Positions 48,124 to 59,140 are shown, counted from the first letter of the stretch. The stretch is DNA of 64,000 bases from Ceratotherium simum simum (GCF_000283155.1 NW_004454177.1:21767041-21831040), one strand, 5' to 3'. Made by a program: numbers and translations. The notes: a model not told the origin generated them from the letters alone.

Positions 48124-48475
48124 TTTTTTTTTTTTTTAAATGATTCACACCAAACAGCAACAGTCTTCCCTCCTTTTTTTTTTTTTTTTTTGAGGGAGAT
48201 CAGCCCTGAGCTAACATCTGTGCTAATCCTCCTCTTTTTGCTAAGGAAGACCTGCTCTGAGCTAACATCTATTGCCAATCCTCCTCCTTTTTTTTTTCCC
48301 CCAAAGCCCCAGTAGATAGTTGTATGTCATAGTTGCACATCCTTCTAGTTGCTGTATGTGGGACGCGGCCTCAGCATGGCCGGAGAAGCAGTGCATCGGG
48401 GCGCGCCGGGGATCCGGACCGGGGCCGCCAGCAGCGGAGCGCACACTTAACCGTTAAGCCACCGGGCCGGTCCCA
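48124..48475 (-). repeat. ERE SINE with probable 36-nt 3' transduction
   Basis: Read on the minus strand: a head starting near 48475 at GGGACCGGCCC, body, 'cccccaaag' junction, two tandem tail modules of about 50 bp each (48192-48290, each with the complement of 'gctaacatct'), an A run (48191-48174), 36 nt of foreign sequence (48173-48138), and a second A run (48137-48124). The perfect 11-bp duplication gaggatatcct at 48113-48123 and 48476-48486 encloses all of it, so it inserted as one unit. Confidence 0.9.
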
Positions 48476-48489
48476 GAGGATATCCTAAA

Positions 48490-49225
48490 CAAAGTTGTGA
48501 AAGAGTTTTGTTGACATGACATAAGCCTCCTACACAGACTTGTACAGCATCATTTACAATTTGAACAAGGCTATATTGCAATGAGTTGAAGAGGCTTTTA
48601 ATTTAAAAAACTCCTATTTCAGATACACAGGTAGACCTGTTAGAAATTATAATAAGAAACCCCATGTGAACTCCCAGAATTTGCCCAAAGTACTAAAGTT
48701 GACTCAAAACGAAAATAAAAAACAAAAGAAGAAACAAAAACACTGTGGAAAGCTCACATAGAAACTGGGACCATGAATTCATAGGTGCTGAGGCCCTTCT
48801 GCGCAACACACAGCTCATTAGTTGGTCTTGATTAGACGTTTCCTCTTAGCTCCTCTCCTTTTCATTCTTTGGAATGGGAAAAATATCAGTTAAACCTAAC
48901 CACCATGTGATTCTTCTACTGGCTGTTACAAATTTATGACAAAAGTGGTTTCTACTTCATTGAGATAATGGTTGTATTTTATTTAAAAAAAATTCAAGAT
49001 TCTAGAGGATATGAGATGAGAATTAGTGTTGAAAGTATCCAAAAATATTTATAGGATTTTATAGCTCCCTGGCTGGTTTTAAGATCCTTTACCTAGTTTA
49101 AGTTTGCAGGTCAAGATGTGGTCTAAACTCTAATTTTTTTTCTAGATCAAAATGGTATGTACAACACTGAGTATCTTCTATATGGCGGAATATTTCCCTG
49201 GAAGAAGATTAAAATCTAGAGGAAA
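48490..49225. other. Intron sequence, nothing recognised
   Basis: No repeat, exon or RNA gene recognised. Confidence 0.4.
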
Positions 49226-49229
49226 TCTG

Positions 49230-50240
49230 TACATTACTTGAAAAGGAGAAGTTCATTTGGCTAATTAGACTCTCTCTGTTTTGTATTTTCAGCATCTTCC
49301 TCTACACTGACTCCCTTCTTTCTACCACCAAATCCCACCATGTTTCACTGCCGTGTCATGTCAACAAAAAGCTGTTATACATCCTCATTTCTGTTATGGC
49401 CAAAATCAGAATCCAGTATAATACCTTATACTTAAATGCCTTGGGTTCTGATTTCCATCTCTATTGCTACTGAAACTGATTTTTAAAGGTCTCAAAATCT
49501 AAAAGTCTTTTCTGAGTGCTACTTACAGCCTTGGACGCTAGTGACAATTTCCACCTTAAAACCTGAAGGTCACATGTATTTCACTCTTTTTTATTAGATC
49601 TCTTCTGCACTGCTTGGATCATTCCTTTCTTGTCTCCTTCAGTAACTCCTTTCTTTCTACCTTTCACTATCTTTCTACTAGAGAAATGCATATATTCTTA
49701 AAGGTTAGTCCTCAGTGTTCTTTTCTTTCTAGTACAATTTCTCTTGATGAAACATCCCTATGGTTTCATTGAGTCTCTCAATGTGTTTTGGGGACAGTTC
49801 CCAAGTGCATACCTGAGCACCAACCAATATTTTCTCCTGAAAGTAAGAATAAAATTACCGCAAACTGAAATTATTTTACTCTCCCAGAAACTTGCTTCTC
49901 TTCTCTGTGTGACTTTATTATATAACAGCATTATAAATTGTTCAATTGAATTGATCAAAGCTTGGAATCTTGAAGTCATTCTAACTCCTCCATATGTTTT
50001 CACTTCCACTCCCATCCATCTAATCAGTTGCAAATTCTCATTTATTTTGGAGCCTCCCACACCTATCTATTCTATTATATCCAATATATCACAGAATTCA
50101 AGGCCTTTTTACCTAGATTAGTGAAGTGACCTCCTAACTTGACTTCTCTTAACAGAGTTCTCTTGGATATATATTCTTAGAGCAGCTCTCTGATTATCTC
50201 TGCCCTCTGTACACTTATAGGGTAAATTACAAACTTCTGC
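49230..50240 (+). repeat. Degenerate L2 copy
   Basis: Plus-strand L2-like order: 'ctacactgactcccttcttt', 'ttgaagtcattctaactcct' (L2 'gtcatccttgactcct'), 'agtgacctcctaacttgact'. The opposing frames at 49744-50121 lie in it and are not genes. Confidence 0.5.
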
Positions 50241-50590
50241 ACCATGATGGTAAGCCATGAGGGATTTATGCAGGAACAACATGGTCAAAATTGTGTTTTA
50301 CATAGATCACTTCAGAAAACAGTACAGAGGAATTTTAGTGGGGTTGGGGGAGGGTGGAGAAGAGAGATGTTAAGGAGGAGAGAAAGTGGGTAGAAGTTCC
50401 AGGTAGGCAATTTTTCTGGTAGTTCAGGGGGAGATAATGACTGTATGAACTAAGGAAATTGATATGGAATTGAGGGATTTGTACTAATTTTGGTAGCCTC
50501 AAGCTCTATGAGGATATGCATTGCTCATTATAGGCTCCCTAACATCTAGATCAATGCCCAAGACAGAGTAGAGATTAAGTAAATGTTTTA
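50241..50590 (-). repeat. L2 fragment, antisense, then a 3' end fragment
   Basis: 'gcaggaacaacatggtcaaa' and 'ttacatagatcacttcagaa' resemble antisense L2. 50500-50590 is a plus-strand L2/MIR-like end ('aagctctatgaggatatgca'). Confidence 0.45.
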
Positions 50591-50639
50591 TGAATAAAAT
50601 AACTATAGATATGCTAAATAAAAAATGCAATTCAGGTTT

Positions 50640-50900
50640 AGGGTAGCACAAAACAGATTATAAGAATGAAGTTTGAAGTTAGATCTAAGTTGGAGCTGCT
50701 ATTTTCCCATTTACTAGTTGTGTGACTTTGGGAAAATAACTTGACATTCTTGATCTTCATTTTTCTTTTCCATTTAAAATTAGGTCAATAAGAACTCCTT
50801 TCATACGGCTGACGTGAGGATTAAAGGGGTGATGATGCATTAAATACGTTTAATAGTTTGCTTGGCTGTTAAGTGCTCAATAACTATTGCAGCTTATTCT
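50640..50900 (+). repeat. MIR SINE
   Basis: 'ctagttgtgtgactttggga', 'gcttggctgttaagtgctca' and 'ataactattgcagc' mark a full plus MIR. Confidence 0.85.
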
Positions 50901-50919
50901 TGTGTTATTGTTATTAAAT

Positions 50920-51040
50920 ATACGTACATACAAACATATATATATAATACATACATATACACATCTATACATATACATATACACATCTATACATCCATAT
51001 CTAGCTCTATCTACATCATCCATCCATCCATCCATCCATC
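50920..51040. repeat. ATAC/CATC simple repeat
   Basis: Imperfect ATAC/ACAT repeats followed by a (CATC)5 run at about 51018-51040. Confidence 0.9.
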
Positions 51041-51332
51041 AATATACATGAAGAGCAGCAATGTTTAGCACGTGGTGTGAAAATGCAATTAAGGCATAAG
51101 AACTCCATGGGCAATACATGTTCCTCTCTGACTTGTCCCTCAAAGACAGGGTTTTTGTGGGATAAAATAATCTTGGACAGTACTCATATTCCATATCTGC
51201 CCCTTTGTTTATACTTTTTTGGTTTATATTAGTATCTTCATGTTCCCCATGGTTATAAATTATTCTGAGATGGAGCTGCTATTTTATCAAGTAAACCTGG
51301 CACCAGAGAGATTTAACACTCCATTGTATTTT

Positions 51333-51465
51333 GTAGGGTGACACATGGTAACTAGATTTATTCTGGCGATCATTTTGTAAGGTATATAAATATTGAATCA
51401 CTATGACGTACATCTGAAACTGATAGGATATTGTATGTCATTTATTCTTCAATATTAAAAAAAAC
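51333..51465 (+). mobile_element. Short 5'-truncated L1 3' end
   Basis: Only the last 130 bp of an L1 3' UTR: 'acatggtaactagatttatt', 'gacgtacatctgaaactgat', A tail. Flanks ctccattgta(t/c)ttt at 51319-51332 and 51466-51479 form the target-site duplication. Confidence 0.85.
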
Positions 51466-51479
51466 CTCCATTGTACTTT

Positions 51480-52031
51480 TATGCCTTGGAATGTTTTGCC
51501 CTGGGGAAAGATCTCTAAAGACCTTTCTTTGGATTAAGGATTAAGGAGCAATGAATTAAGTAAATGTGCTTGAGCAGTAAGGTTCAGAGGATTTATACAC
51601 TCCTTGATGCTGGTCTTTCCGGTTACTTCACACAACATGAGTGAAGAACTGCTTTTCTGTATTTCTAAAAACAAGAAGAGAAACACTGAGATCAAATGTA
51701 CTCTGGGTCAAGCCAGGCAAGTGAGGCCATTTTGCTGGAGGTCGTCTATCACATATGGACAGAATTATTCATGTTTTCCATAAATAATCAAAGTATGTGT
51801 TTGGATAAACTTAAATAAAATATTTGCAAATTTATAAGTTGCATAACAGAATTAAGGACTGAGGACAAGCTGCCACAGATTTCAATTTTGATGCACTCAA
51901 TAACTTTCCTTTAAAGTATAAAATTGTGTATTTTTAAATTAAAAAAAAAATTTTCTGTGATCTCTATCAAAAAATCCATACTATAGTTTGTCAAGGAGTC
52001 ATACACTCACAGTTTCTGTATCTATTATGAT
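51480..52031. other. Intron sequence, nothing recognised
   Basis: AT-rich without recognised repeats. Confidence 0.4.
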
Positions 52032-52050
52032 CAGAATAGTTGTCCTTTTA

Positions 52051-52242
52051 ATTTTTTTTTTTTTCCCCCAAAGCCCCAGTAGTTAGTTGTATGTCATAGT
52101 TGCACAGCCTTCTAGTTGCTGTACGCGGGACGTGGCCTCAGCATGGCTGGAGAAGCCGTGCGTCGGTGCGCGCCAGGGATCCGAACCCCGGGCCACCAGC
52201 AGCAGAGCGTGCGCACTTAACTGCTAAGCCACAGGGCCGGCC
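52051..52242 (-). repeat. ERE SINE, shorter type, recent
   Basis: Minus-strand ERE with T tail (52053-52066), 'cccagtagttagttgtatgt' body and an end at GGGCCGGCC. A perfect 19-bp duplication cagaatagttgtcctttta lies at 52032-52050 and 52243-52261. The short frames here are SINE sequence. Confidence 0.97.
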
Positions 52243-52261
52243 CAGAATAGTTGTCCTTTTA

Positions 52262-53379
52262 GAGGAAGATTTAAACCCTATTTTTTGAGTAATGATTTTA
52301 TAAAAAAAAGTTTTTTTAATAGAATACAAAATTACAAACTGACATTAATTTATTTTGTAATACAATTTGATAATTTTACAAATAAAATCATCCATGCCAA
52401 TGTGACTTATTCATATTAATATTCAAATGATTTAATAAAGTTATGAAGGACAAAGTCTCATAGACTAATGAAATAAAGCTTTGGATATACTGTGGAGTTA
52501 GCAATTATTCAAATAATTTCATTAGATGCTAAACACTAGTAAAATGTGGTTTTAAAGTCTAAGGTCAATTTTACTTTAGGAGAAAAAGTTATGAAAAAGC
52601 TAAAGAAGCAATTTCTGAGTTTCATATGAAAATGAAAGGTTAAATTAAAGGGCTTAAATACGAAGTCTATAAAAATCATATAATCTCCCAAAGAGTTAAG
52701 GAGGTTATTTTAATCAACAGCTTCAAGGAAAACTAATGGAATATTCTGGATCTAAATCATCTAAATGCCCTAAAAAGCAATATGTTCGAATTTAGATATG
52801 AACTATCAATTTACCAGTGATGGCGTATAAAGATATTTTTGAAGCACGAGACAGCATGAGGAGATTTTACTCTTGATTCATTTTATGTTTGACTTGCTGG
52901 TATGAATTACTTCTAAGAATCCAGACTTTGGAGAGATTGCTATGAGCTTTGGATTTTTGAAGGATATTTGAGAAGTGTGCAGTGTCACGTTATCTATTCC
53001 AAATTCTCATCATCATAGTAATAAGCTAATCGAGTGACAGTCTTCTATCGTGTATTCTTGCTTGTCACTGAAGAGAAATTACTATACTAGATGAGCAAAT
53101 TATCCTCATGACGAACATAAGCTACAGAAAGAAAATATACTTTGTCAAAAATAATCTTATTGATAACCAGTAACAATCATCACTAGCAATAATATTCCAT
53201 CTTTATGTTTATTTATGTCCTTCTTTCTGAACTTAAAAAGCAGTTCACAGACATGACTTCTCCACCTCATTAATTTTTACTATACCCTTGTGAAGAATAT
53301 ATTTATTAATGCTAAAGTACATTATTAACATTAACAAAGCTGAGCCATGTTTATAAATATTCATTTAGGAAGAACTTAA
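52262..53379. other. AT-rich intron, nothing recognised
   Basis: No repeat family, exon or RNA gene seen. Confidence 0.4.
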
Positions 53380-53610
53380 AATGAAAGATCCTCACGGGTA
53401 GACATTCAGACATGTGAGGGGTAGGTTAAAAGAGGAAGATGAGCAAGTGTGCAGCAGCTGCTCAAATCCATTAGCTGCTGAAATGAAAATTGAAAAAAAG
53501 ATTTATAATGAATAAAGTGAATATCTTCATGATTAAATTCAAGTTAAATGTAAAAAATTGGTTTGATTTTATGTCAGGCTAATTAAATTTGCTATTGAAT
53601 TGACATAGGG
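53380..53610. other. Unique block with E-box palindrome
   Basis: Contains GCAGCAGCTGCTC at 53453-53465 (CAGCTG E-box in the palindrome AGCAGCTGCT), a second AGCTGCTG at 53473-53480, and homeobox-type TAATTAAAT. Candidate enhancer only. Confidence 0.3.
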
Positions 53611-54068
53611 ATGTTGTCGAGATCTCTATATAAAGCCTCAAATGAGAAATTTCTATGAGAATTAAATGTTAAGAAAAGATTTTCTTCTCTTAAGGAACTC
53701 AGGGGAAATTAGAGTCCTTTAAATATTTGTATTTCCCATTTTTCTCTGACCACTAGGAGCCACAGGGAAATATTTATGTCTTGACCACAATAATTATGAG
53801 ACTTTATGACCTAAGGATCTTGAACTCTTATGAAATTTATTTTTTCTGGTGCTGTATTTATTTATTTACGTATTTATCTTTTATGATACATGATTTTATA
53901 TAGCAAGTTAAATAAATCACCTTTGAAATGAGGTTAAGACAAAACATATCAGTAAAATAAAATAATTATCATATAAATATACATTTGCTATTTTGAATTG
54001 TTGATATGTTGGGTAACAAGAGAACTGGAACAAAACTTTAAAAGAAATTAGATTTGTTTTACACTCAC
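53611..54068. other. Intron sequence, nothing recognised
   Basis: AT-rich, no repeat recognised. Confidence 0.4.
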
Positions 54069-54201
54069 TTAATTTTACACCCTTTGTTAATGCTACACCA
54101 CCAGCTAAAGCTGTCACCACTCCTTTATCACCATTCTCTTCAAAAGCCAGAATCAATGACGATATTATCAGCTTTTGATAATGGCCACAGTCATCTTTGT
54201 C
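54069..54201 (-). other. Exon-like open block of unknown identity
   Basis: On the minus strand a 133-nt segment starts after gagacag (ag at 54203-54202) and ends at a consensus donor gtgagt (54068-54063). It is fully open: DKDDCGHYQKLIISSLIL, AFEENGDKGVVTALAGGV, ALTKGVKL. Composition is protein-like and GC is higher than around it. The pyrimidine tract before the acceptor is poor. It does not belong to any part of CNTN5 that I know. It could be a cryptic or unannotated exon, an old gene or transposon fragment, or chance. Confidence 0.3.
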
Positions 54202-54259
54202 CTGTCTCAAATTCATTTAGAAAATTTAGCTTTCCAAGGTCTAACCACAGATCATCCAA

Positions 54260-54385
54260 TAACAATAAAATTATGAGGAAAAACATAGCAACTCGTATGT
54301 TGGTTGTGAGCATGAAATTACTTAATGAATTTAAATGACTTAGAGCATTGTCTGCCACATAAGTAAGCATTCAATACACGTAAGC
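54260..54385 (+). repeat. MIR 3' fragment
   Basis: 'ggttgtgagcatgaaattac', 'aatgacttagagcattgtct', 'agtaagcattcaatacac' are the 3' half of a plus MIR. Confidence 0.8.
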
Positions 54386-56368
54386 CACTAATGTGAACTC
54401 AAGACTTTAAAAAAATTGTTTTTTAAAACCTCTTTCCTAAACTGGTTTAGCAATACTAATGTTATCCTACCCACCACTAGAACTTATTTGAGACAGTCTT
54501 ATATGCATCTCTAGGATGTAGATTTTAGTCTCCAGAACATTATGCATTATGGCCAATGAAAAGTAGCTGAATCTGTTCTTTGCTAGGGGGATCACGATGT
54601 TATTAGAATATTTTAAAATATATTTCTGGTTAATAAGAGGACAAAGAATCTAGCATTAAGGAAGTTGCAATAAATAGCCAAATTGTGACAATACGTATAT
54701 GTACATGAATAAGTTGACTCTGCAAAACACTCATGTGATTCTAATGATACTCAAAATCAGAAAGATTAATATAATGTGTATGTGTACATATACAATATAT
54801 ATGGAATTTTCATGCAAAAGGAAGATGACTCTAATAGGATATGTTTAAATTTTATTATCATTAATAAATATGGGATTTTTAGCATATGGGTATCTTGATT
54901 CTTCAGTTAAATATGTATCTATTAATAAAATATAGATCAATACTTTTTCCTATGAATATAATTAGGGGAGACCCATCTAATGTTTATTTAACACTGTCCA
55001 ATAAGTCTTAGAATTACACCATTTTAAGCAACGACGTCATATTCCAAAAGGCAAAAGCCTATGTAAAAGCTATAGATTTAAAGTGTCATTGATATAATAT
55101 AAATAACGTTCAAATTATAAAAAAGGCCAAGTCTGTTAAACAGGTCTCACATTTGAATAGAGCAAACAAAATTCAATTGGTTTGTAACTCAGAAACTGAC
55201 TCTGGACTGGGTAATATGATATTTCTTACTATTTGATTAGAAGACCACAATTTTTCTATAGTACTAACATAGTGTAGAAAAACATATCTGATAAAGCTAC
55301 TGTGTGGCATATGATAAAATTAAGGTATAAAAGGTAAAAATGTTTATTTAATAAAATTATTGTAAACTGAGTAAAGCATAAAAGTATGTCTCAAGAATAA
55401 GTACAAGGCAGAGTTTAGTTATAAACATTAATCAAAAATTTTGTAATAATTTTCATAATTTGTATATTTGTCTCCTTTTATGACATTTAAAACATTTAAC
55501 AGACTCAGGTATTAGATATAAACATTCAATTTGATTAAATAGGTTTTAATAATTATCTAAATTTACTAAATATTTAGTTTTGAAATATTAGTTGTGTAAT
55601 GAATATTTAAATTTTTGCGTAAATAGTGGCTGATGGATATAAAGGATTAATGATTTCAACTTTAAAATATGTAAAGAGTAATGAGTGTTCCTCTATTCTC
55701 AAAAGCCCTTTGGACATTAAGCATTCTATGAACAATAAATAGGGAGTTCATTCTCTATCTATCTGTGAGGCTGGACATAGGAAAACATGATGTAAAGAAA
55801 AGTTGCCAACAAGTTTTTAATCTCACTTTACCTTCATATCCTTTCATTTCCTTTTAGAAGCCTCTTTTCTTTTTTCTCCCCAACTTGTACCTCATTTTCT
55901 CCCCCTAATCACAAAACTACCTTGATTCCTAGAATCCCATAGCACCCGTGCCCACACCCAGGTAGACTAGAAAGCAAGTTGATCTAGTCTTCACTCTTTC
56001 TCTCTACCACCTATATTTGCATTTTTTCCCAAAGATCACCAGGAAACAAGATAAAACTAAACCTAAAGGACTCCATTTTTTATATCATCACTGTAGACAT
56101 AATGGCATCTAGGTGGAGGAGTAATTTTGAGGCAAAAGTGGCCTTCATTATGTAAGTGATTGACTGCTTCACCCAGGCACCTTATGGGCTCTTATGCATA
56201 TGTATGGCCTCCAGAACAGTGTTGAGTCAGGTGGATGGGAACGGGGAGAGACAGGGTCATAAGGTGCTACCAATGAATGCATATGTATGTCTACCCATAA
56301 TGTTTAAGTTAAAAATAAAGCAAATATTTCTCTAAACTAAGTTCAGGACAGCTCGATGCTGAATAGAT
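54386..56368. other. AT-rich intron, nothing recognised
   Basis: About 2 kb without recognised repeats or exons; slightly richer pyrimidine content at 55830-56040. Confidence 0.4.
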
Positions 56369-56442
56369 TAGGTAGGTAGGTAGGTAGGTAGGTAGATAGA
56401 TAGGTAGATAGATAGATAGATGATAGATAAATGATAGATAGA
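56369..56442. repeat. TAGG/TAGA compound microsatellite
   Basis: About six TAGG units, then mixed TAGA/TAGG, then TAGA units with interruptions. The 82-codon minus frame reading YLPTYLPTYL here is repeat-encoded. Confidence 0.97.
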
Positions 56443-58015
56443 GCCTCCTTTGTCCAGTCATTGAACTATAAATGCTGGTGCCAATGTGCTCATTCCAGGT
56501 GGGGGTGAGTAGTTGACAACTGTGACTGGTCTTTGCAGGAATCCTAGGAAGGCACAATCATACAAACACCAAAGATCTTCCAGTAAAGAAATTTCTGCTC
56601 TGAAGCATGTAGAAAACTTTGCGTACTTTGCCGCCACTGCTGATTTTGGGGAGAAACAATTGATATACAGGCTATTGCTAATTGGTATACTTGTGTCAGG
56701 TAGTATAGGCCAAAAAGAAAGGGATAAGCCACCAATATTTGTACATCATGTTCTCTGGATTTGCTGTATCTGTCTTGAAAAGACTGCTCTACTGAACAGA
56801 GGAGCCATTAGGAGACTTATTTACTTTGTTAATTAAGTGACTTTTTTAATGTGTGCACTGAAAAGTATCAGGTTCTGTGAGATACCACGTAATATTTTCT
56901 AAAATCAAGGAAGTATATTTAGGCTACTATCTTGGTATATCTGCTGTCTGTAAAGAACCTAACTGAACTCTTTAGCCAAATCTACTTTAAACGATAACAT
57001 CTAGATTTTTCTAGGACCCAGCTCAATATTCTCCAAACTGTATCCATTATCATTCCTTTATTCTTTCCTTTTCTTTTTCACACTCCAATAATAGGGTGTC
57101 TAGATTCTGGGTTAAGTAGAAATAATATGTGAGAAAGATTATATAGAAAAAAAATGAATTATTCCATTCTTCAGGGTGTAATTTTAACCTAAAAATCATT
57201 TTGTGATAAATTATATAGCCAATATAGTTAAGTATGAATTATTAACATGATGATTCCTGGCCCGCCTATCTATTTTTCAGAGATTGTAATCCTCAAGAAT
57301 TTAAATTCAAGTAGGGTTACTTATTAAGAAATAATACTAAGATTTTTTCACCCAGTAGCCTCGCCTCAATTTGGTGTAATCCCTCATTATAAGTGAAATA
57401 ATTTCAAGAGTTTTAAGAAATAAATACATTTAATTAATTAGGTATAAGATCTATTTTAGAAAATGTATACATTCTAGTATACATATGGAATCTTTTTTTT
57501 AATTAAAAAATTGAGACATCTGGGAGGGAAGTTATAGTCAGATTCTGAAATATTAGCATTTCAGAGGCATTTCTTTAGTTACTTGACTATAAGCAGAATT
57601 TTTAGAATATGCTATCTTATGTCCAGAAGAATATACAGCAAATAGTGACTATAATAGACAGTAGAAGAATAAAAGCAGCTAAGTGGATATTTTAAAAAGC
57701 AGACAGAAATAATTAGAAATCTATTTTTTTTACTAGATTTCAAAAGATATTTGAATTCTAAAACTTTATCTGTTTCCATGAATAGGATTTTTAACCTCTC
57801 AGACTAGTATGTTGAGCTTATTTGAAGAGGGCAAACATTTCAGGGAATTTCAAAACATCTCAGGAAGAAACACATTGTTTGCATAGTTCTAATCCTTACC
57901 AAGGTTTTACCTCTATTTTTAAATTTGAGGTCTTAAGCTTTGACCTAAGTAAACTGGAAAATTACATATACACATACTGTATACATATATGGAAGAAAAC
58001 GTATACTTTACTCAC
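56443..58015. other. CNTN5 intron next to the exon pair
   Basis: No repeat recognised. A 107-codon plus frame (56513-56836), preceded by an acceptor-like 'ggtctttgcag' (56529-56539), has no recognised homology. Confidence 0.4.
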
Positions 58016-58191
58016 AGGCAAACTGAAGTATGGCTTCTCTACTAAGAATACTTCCAAAAGTGTTGGCTGCTAAACACTGATAATGACCAGAATCCTTTGC
58101 TTCACTTGGATTGCTTATAATGAAGGTCCCATCTATCAAACTGTAGCGATAATCACTTTCCAAATCTATCTCTGTTCCATTTCGAAGCCAT
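58016..58191 (-). CDS. CNTN5: CNTN5 coding exon, second half of an Ig domain
   Basis: This 176-nt exon continues the contactin-5 Ig domain. It is entered through the acceptor ttcctaag (ag at 58193-58192) and left through a consensus donor gtgagt (58015-58010). It supplies the last base of an Arg codon, then 58 codons, then the first base of the next codon (phase 1 out). It reads [20 protein letters not shown], then [20 protein letters not shown], then [18 protein letters not shown]. Ig landmarks are visible: the core Trp (WLR), the E/F-strand motif DSGHYQC with the second disulfide Cys, and an N-glycosylation sequon NGT. Together with the previous exon this gives the usual two-exon, 1-2-1 phase structure of a contactin Ig domain. 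No stop or frameshift is present, so the gene looks intact here. The next exon downstream was not found in the remaining 58 kb of intron. Confidence 0.96.
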
Positions 58192-58320
58192 CTTAGGAAA
58201 AATCAGAAGACAAATATGTAAAAATTACTTGAGACATTATAATACTCCCTGGGAGTGTCAGAATCTCATTGAAGAGAATTTTTAAGACAAGCAAAACGAT
58301 GAATAGTAGTGAACTTCTAC
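58192..58320 (-). other. CNTN5: CNTN5 phase-2 mini-intron
   Basis: This 129-bp intron separates the two CNTN5 exons. It starts with gtagaagttcac and ends with ttcctaag on the minus strand. The codon AG|A (Arg) is split across it, placing the junction just before the conserved Ig tryptophan. No repeat is seen inside it. Confidence 0.93.
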
Positions 58321-58444
58321 CTGAAATTGGGAACTGGGTTGCCACGAACTTCACAATTCAGTGCTACTTTCTTCTCATCAGAATCAGTTGGGAAAATTAT
58401 ATCATCTGGTTCTTGCACAAAAACTGGCCCATAGTCCACACTTT
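58321..58444 (-). CDS. CNTN5: CNTN5 coding exon, first half of an Ig domain
   Basis: This is an internal exon of contactin-5, a GPI-anchored neuronal cell-adhesion protein of the Ig/fibronectin-III superfamily that acts at the outer neuronal membrane. On the minus strand a pyrimidine-rich acceptor ending ttacag (ag at 58446-58445) precedes 124 nt, and the donor gtagaa follows at 58320. The frame enters with two bases (phase-1 intron upstream) and leaves with AG (phase 2). It reads [18 protein letters not shown], then [18 protein letters not shown], then PVPNF. The Cys of VALNCEV is the first Ig disulfide cysteine (B strand). The residues match contactin-5 as I remember it ([12 protein letters not shown]) better than contactin-3, -4 or -6. 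It is followed after 129 bp by the exon carrying the Ig Trp and second Cys. It is a partial gene: the other exons lie outside the window. Confidence 0.95.
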
Positions 58445-58895
58445 CTGTAAGGACCAAAAAGGACACACTTTAAAATATCTCAAAATATCAAGACATTTTG
58501 TTTATTTATCCATTATGTTTGTGTTCAAAATTCTTGCTCTTTCCTTGTAATCATTAGGCAAATTACCAAAAGTAGGATGTAGCTAGCAAATTACATTGAT
58601 TTAGTAAATTGCAGAGACCTAAATGAAATTTTTTTGCGTGATTGACTAAGACTGCTTTTAAAAATACGATATATATAACAGAAAAATAAACATCTCAAAT
58701 ATTGGTATTGCACACTTTTAAATATATATCTTTGTATTCATCTAAAGTAGAGCTAAGGAAAATAATATTAAACATATTTTTTTTTAAAACATAAACTTTG
58801 TAAAATCTTATAATGTTAAAAATAATATACAATAAAGCAAAAGCCATGAATTAAGATTGTGTTACTACTTGGGTACTACAGATATGAAAATATTG
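58445..58895. other. CNTN5 upstream intron, nothing recognised
   Basis: AT-rich; no further exon or repeat recognised. Confidence 0.5.
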
Positions 58896-58899
58896 GTCC

Positions 58900-59140
58900 T
58901 CATGCATTCTTCATATATTCCTTTCTTCATTCATTCAATCAAGTACTATTTAGTGCTAACGATGCTGGAGTGTAAGGGAAAAATGATGTAATCAAATAAA
59001 TACGTTCTCATGGAATAAATGAGTCACGTCCTCAAAAAAGTCAAATAACTGTATAAAAATATCAAAACTGCAATTAAGTGTTCACCAGTAGGTAAATAAA
59101 GTAATAAGGAGATCAGAAGAGAAAAGGCATAAAAGGAAGG
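58900..59140 (-). repeat. L2 3' end, antisense
   Basis: 'cattcattcaatcaagtact' and 'tagtgctaacgatgctggag' are antisense L2. Confidence 0.65.

Noticed and set aside
49744..50121. 125-codon plus frame and 100-codon minus frame
   Set aside because: Both fall in a degenerate L2 copy.
52100..52329. Opposing frames of 62-63 codons
   Set aside because: Encoded by the ERE SINE and its flanks.
56513..56836. 107-codon plus frame behind an acceptor-like site
   Set aside because: No homology recognised, no donor matched to the frame, and opposite to the CNTN5 strand.
58016..58444. CNTN3, CNTN4 or CNTN6 as the source of the exons
   Set aside because: The wording [12 protein letters not shown] and [21 protein letters not shown] fits contactin-5 as remembered; the paralogs differ at many of these positions.
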